Assembly (NCBI RefSeq): GCF_000150275.1
Contig: NW_002060943.1
Span: 2,632,462-2,696,461 of the forward strand
Source: Trichoplax adhaerens
Lineage: Eukaryota > Placozoa > Uniplacotomia > Trichoplacea > Trichoplacidae
Direction of reading: 5' to 3'
Length of the DNA: 64,000 bases
The stretch's first letter is position 1, and the number at the start of each line of letters is the position of its first letter. Positions 62,901-64,000 of the stretch are shown here, one piece after another. Under the pieces are notes generated by a model, which worked only from the letters and a program-made list of their open reading frames with translations, made no database searches and was not told the DNA's origin. Both the position numbers and the translations under genes were made by a program.

Positions 62901-64000
62901 ATAATTTGTATGGCGTTTTTGTCAACGATGGCTAAAGTAATACGAGTTTAGTATTATTTTTGAAAATTGATTGCTAATATTTGTAGATACTAATAATTTG
63001 TATGACATTTTTGTGAATGATGACTAAAGCAATACGGGGTTAGTATTATTTTTGAAAATTAACCTCTAATATGGATGTTTTATCGGTTCACTGCATCTCA
63101 GTTAAGCGCCTTATTTGTCATAATTTAAGACCTTATAATATTTACTGTAAATTCTTTTCCAGCTGATTTTATTAAGTTATTGATCAAATTGATGAAGATA
63201 AAGATCGATAGACATAAAAAAAAGTGGAAAGGGATGCATACTACGTCATTAATCTGTCAAAATTTACCTAACTCGATTCAAATTTTGAAACGATATTTAT
63301 AGATTCAGTATAGATGTTTTATTCACTTCCAAAATATCTTTCCACCACCGTCAGTCATATCGTATCCTCGGGAGCATTCGTCTTGTATGAAAGAGTGAAT
63401 ATGATTCTGGCTTTTGCTTTAGTTCGTCGTCTTGTATCTAACTACTACAGTATCTACTGCGCATCTGATATCGCGGTTATATATTAGGATTATGATGCCG
63501 TAGTACTTTTGTAGTGTAGCGTTGATATCTATCATACTTTTTCAAAATTTCTTTCCATTATTATCACTTTTACCGTAAACGATATAATATTATATTCATA
63601 TGGCTTAGTTAATAACAATCTAGCCAATTATTTGAATGCAGTGATTTTTTGACCTCGTAACGAAATCAGCTATTATGAAGGAGCACTTTTATAAATTTAG
63701 AGTAAACATTTCTCTCTCTTCCAATTTTTTCCTTCTATTATTATCGTCCTTATCAAATATAGCTTAGCTATTGCTATAATTAACATGCTGAACACTTAAC
63801 TTTCAAGAAATATGATGATAAAATATAGTATGAAAACTCAATAAACGCTAACATTGAAGAGCTATCTTAAAGAAATGCAAAATAAATTTTTAGCGTGCGA
63901 TTTAATCCAATTATAAATTATCTGAATTTAACTCTTCTATTTAAGCCTAACAACAGTGGCCATCATCTAACATTTAAGTAGAACATTAAGATCCATTCGC
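56967..64000. other. Seven kilobases without a recognisable gene
   Basis: AT-rich throughout with dense stops. Small open frames at 57022-57240 (plus) and 58979-59194 (minus) show no domain. A short CTGTA run sits at 59908-59925. The left end should hold the promoter of the ADAM10-like gene. Small exons of an unrecognised gene could have escaped me. Confidence 0.45.
62888..63071. repeat. 92-bp tandem duplication
   Basis: TTTGTAGATA...TAATAATTTGTATG...TAGTATTATTTTTGAAAATT is present twice, starting at 62888 and 62980. The copies differ at several single bases, so the duplication is not recent. No frame spans it. Confidence 0.85.

Overview
The window is eukaryotic nuclear DNA from an animal, and most probably from an early-branching one. 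It is AT-rich. Its genes are interrupted by many short GT-AG introns, and they encode a typically metazoan set of proteins: an ARHGAP11-type RhoGAP, an LRPPRC-type PPR protein, a CARD/NB-ARC protein of the APAF1 kind, a stonin, an FMN-type formin and an ADAM10-type metalloprotease. The base composition, gene spacing (seven genes in 64 kb) and intron size would suit a placozoan such as Trichoplax. That organism call is inference; nothing here identifies the species. There are no bacterial operons, CRISPR arrays or recognisable complete transposons.

Layout, left to right: mTERF-family gene (minus, 71-1258, one exon); a head-to-head gap with a pentanucleotide satellite (about 1290-1976); ARHGAP11-like RhoGAP (plus, 4195-7762, 9 coding exons); a convergent gap; LRPPRC-like gene (minus, 17410-9773, 31 coding exons); a head-to-head gap with a second satellite (about 17660-18530) and a small possible gene near 20.1 kb; APAF1-like CARD/NB-ARC gene (plus, 22777-34450, 20 coding exons); a convergent gap; stonin-like gene (minus, 42831-36354, 4 coding exons); a head-to-head gap with a third satellite (about 44280-45165); FMN-type formin (plus, about 46830-52706, 19 coding exons); a convergent gap; ADAM10-like gene (minus, 56966-54738, one exon); then 7 kb in which I see no gene.

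I built the multi-exon models by hand from splice sites, reading phase and family similarity. Phase stays consistent across every junction of the LRPPRC, APAF1, stonin and formin models, and the sequences carry the expected family motifs, so I trust these models more than the single ORFs. A few donors are weak and are flagged.

The genes do not form one pathway. Two encode likely mitochondrial gene-expression factors (mTERF and LRPPRC). Others concern cytoskeleton and division (RhoGAP, formin), endocytosis (stonin), surface shedding (ADAM10-like) and apoptosis or innate signalling (APAF1-like). Two things deserve most attention. First, the APAF1-like protein has normal CARD and NB-ARC parts, but its sensor half is so divergent that WD repeats are barely recognisable, and it is built from exons joined almost only by phase-0 introns. 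Second, a period-5 NACTG satellite forms long arrays in all three head-to-head promoter gaps and in none of the three convergent gaps.
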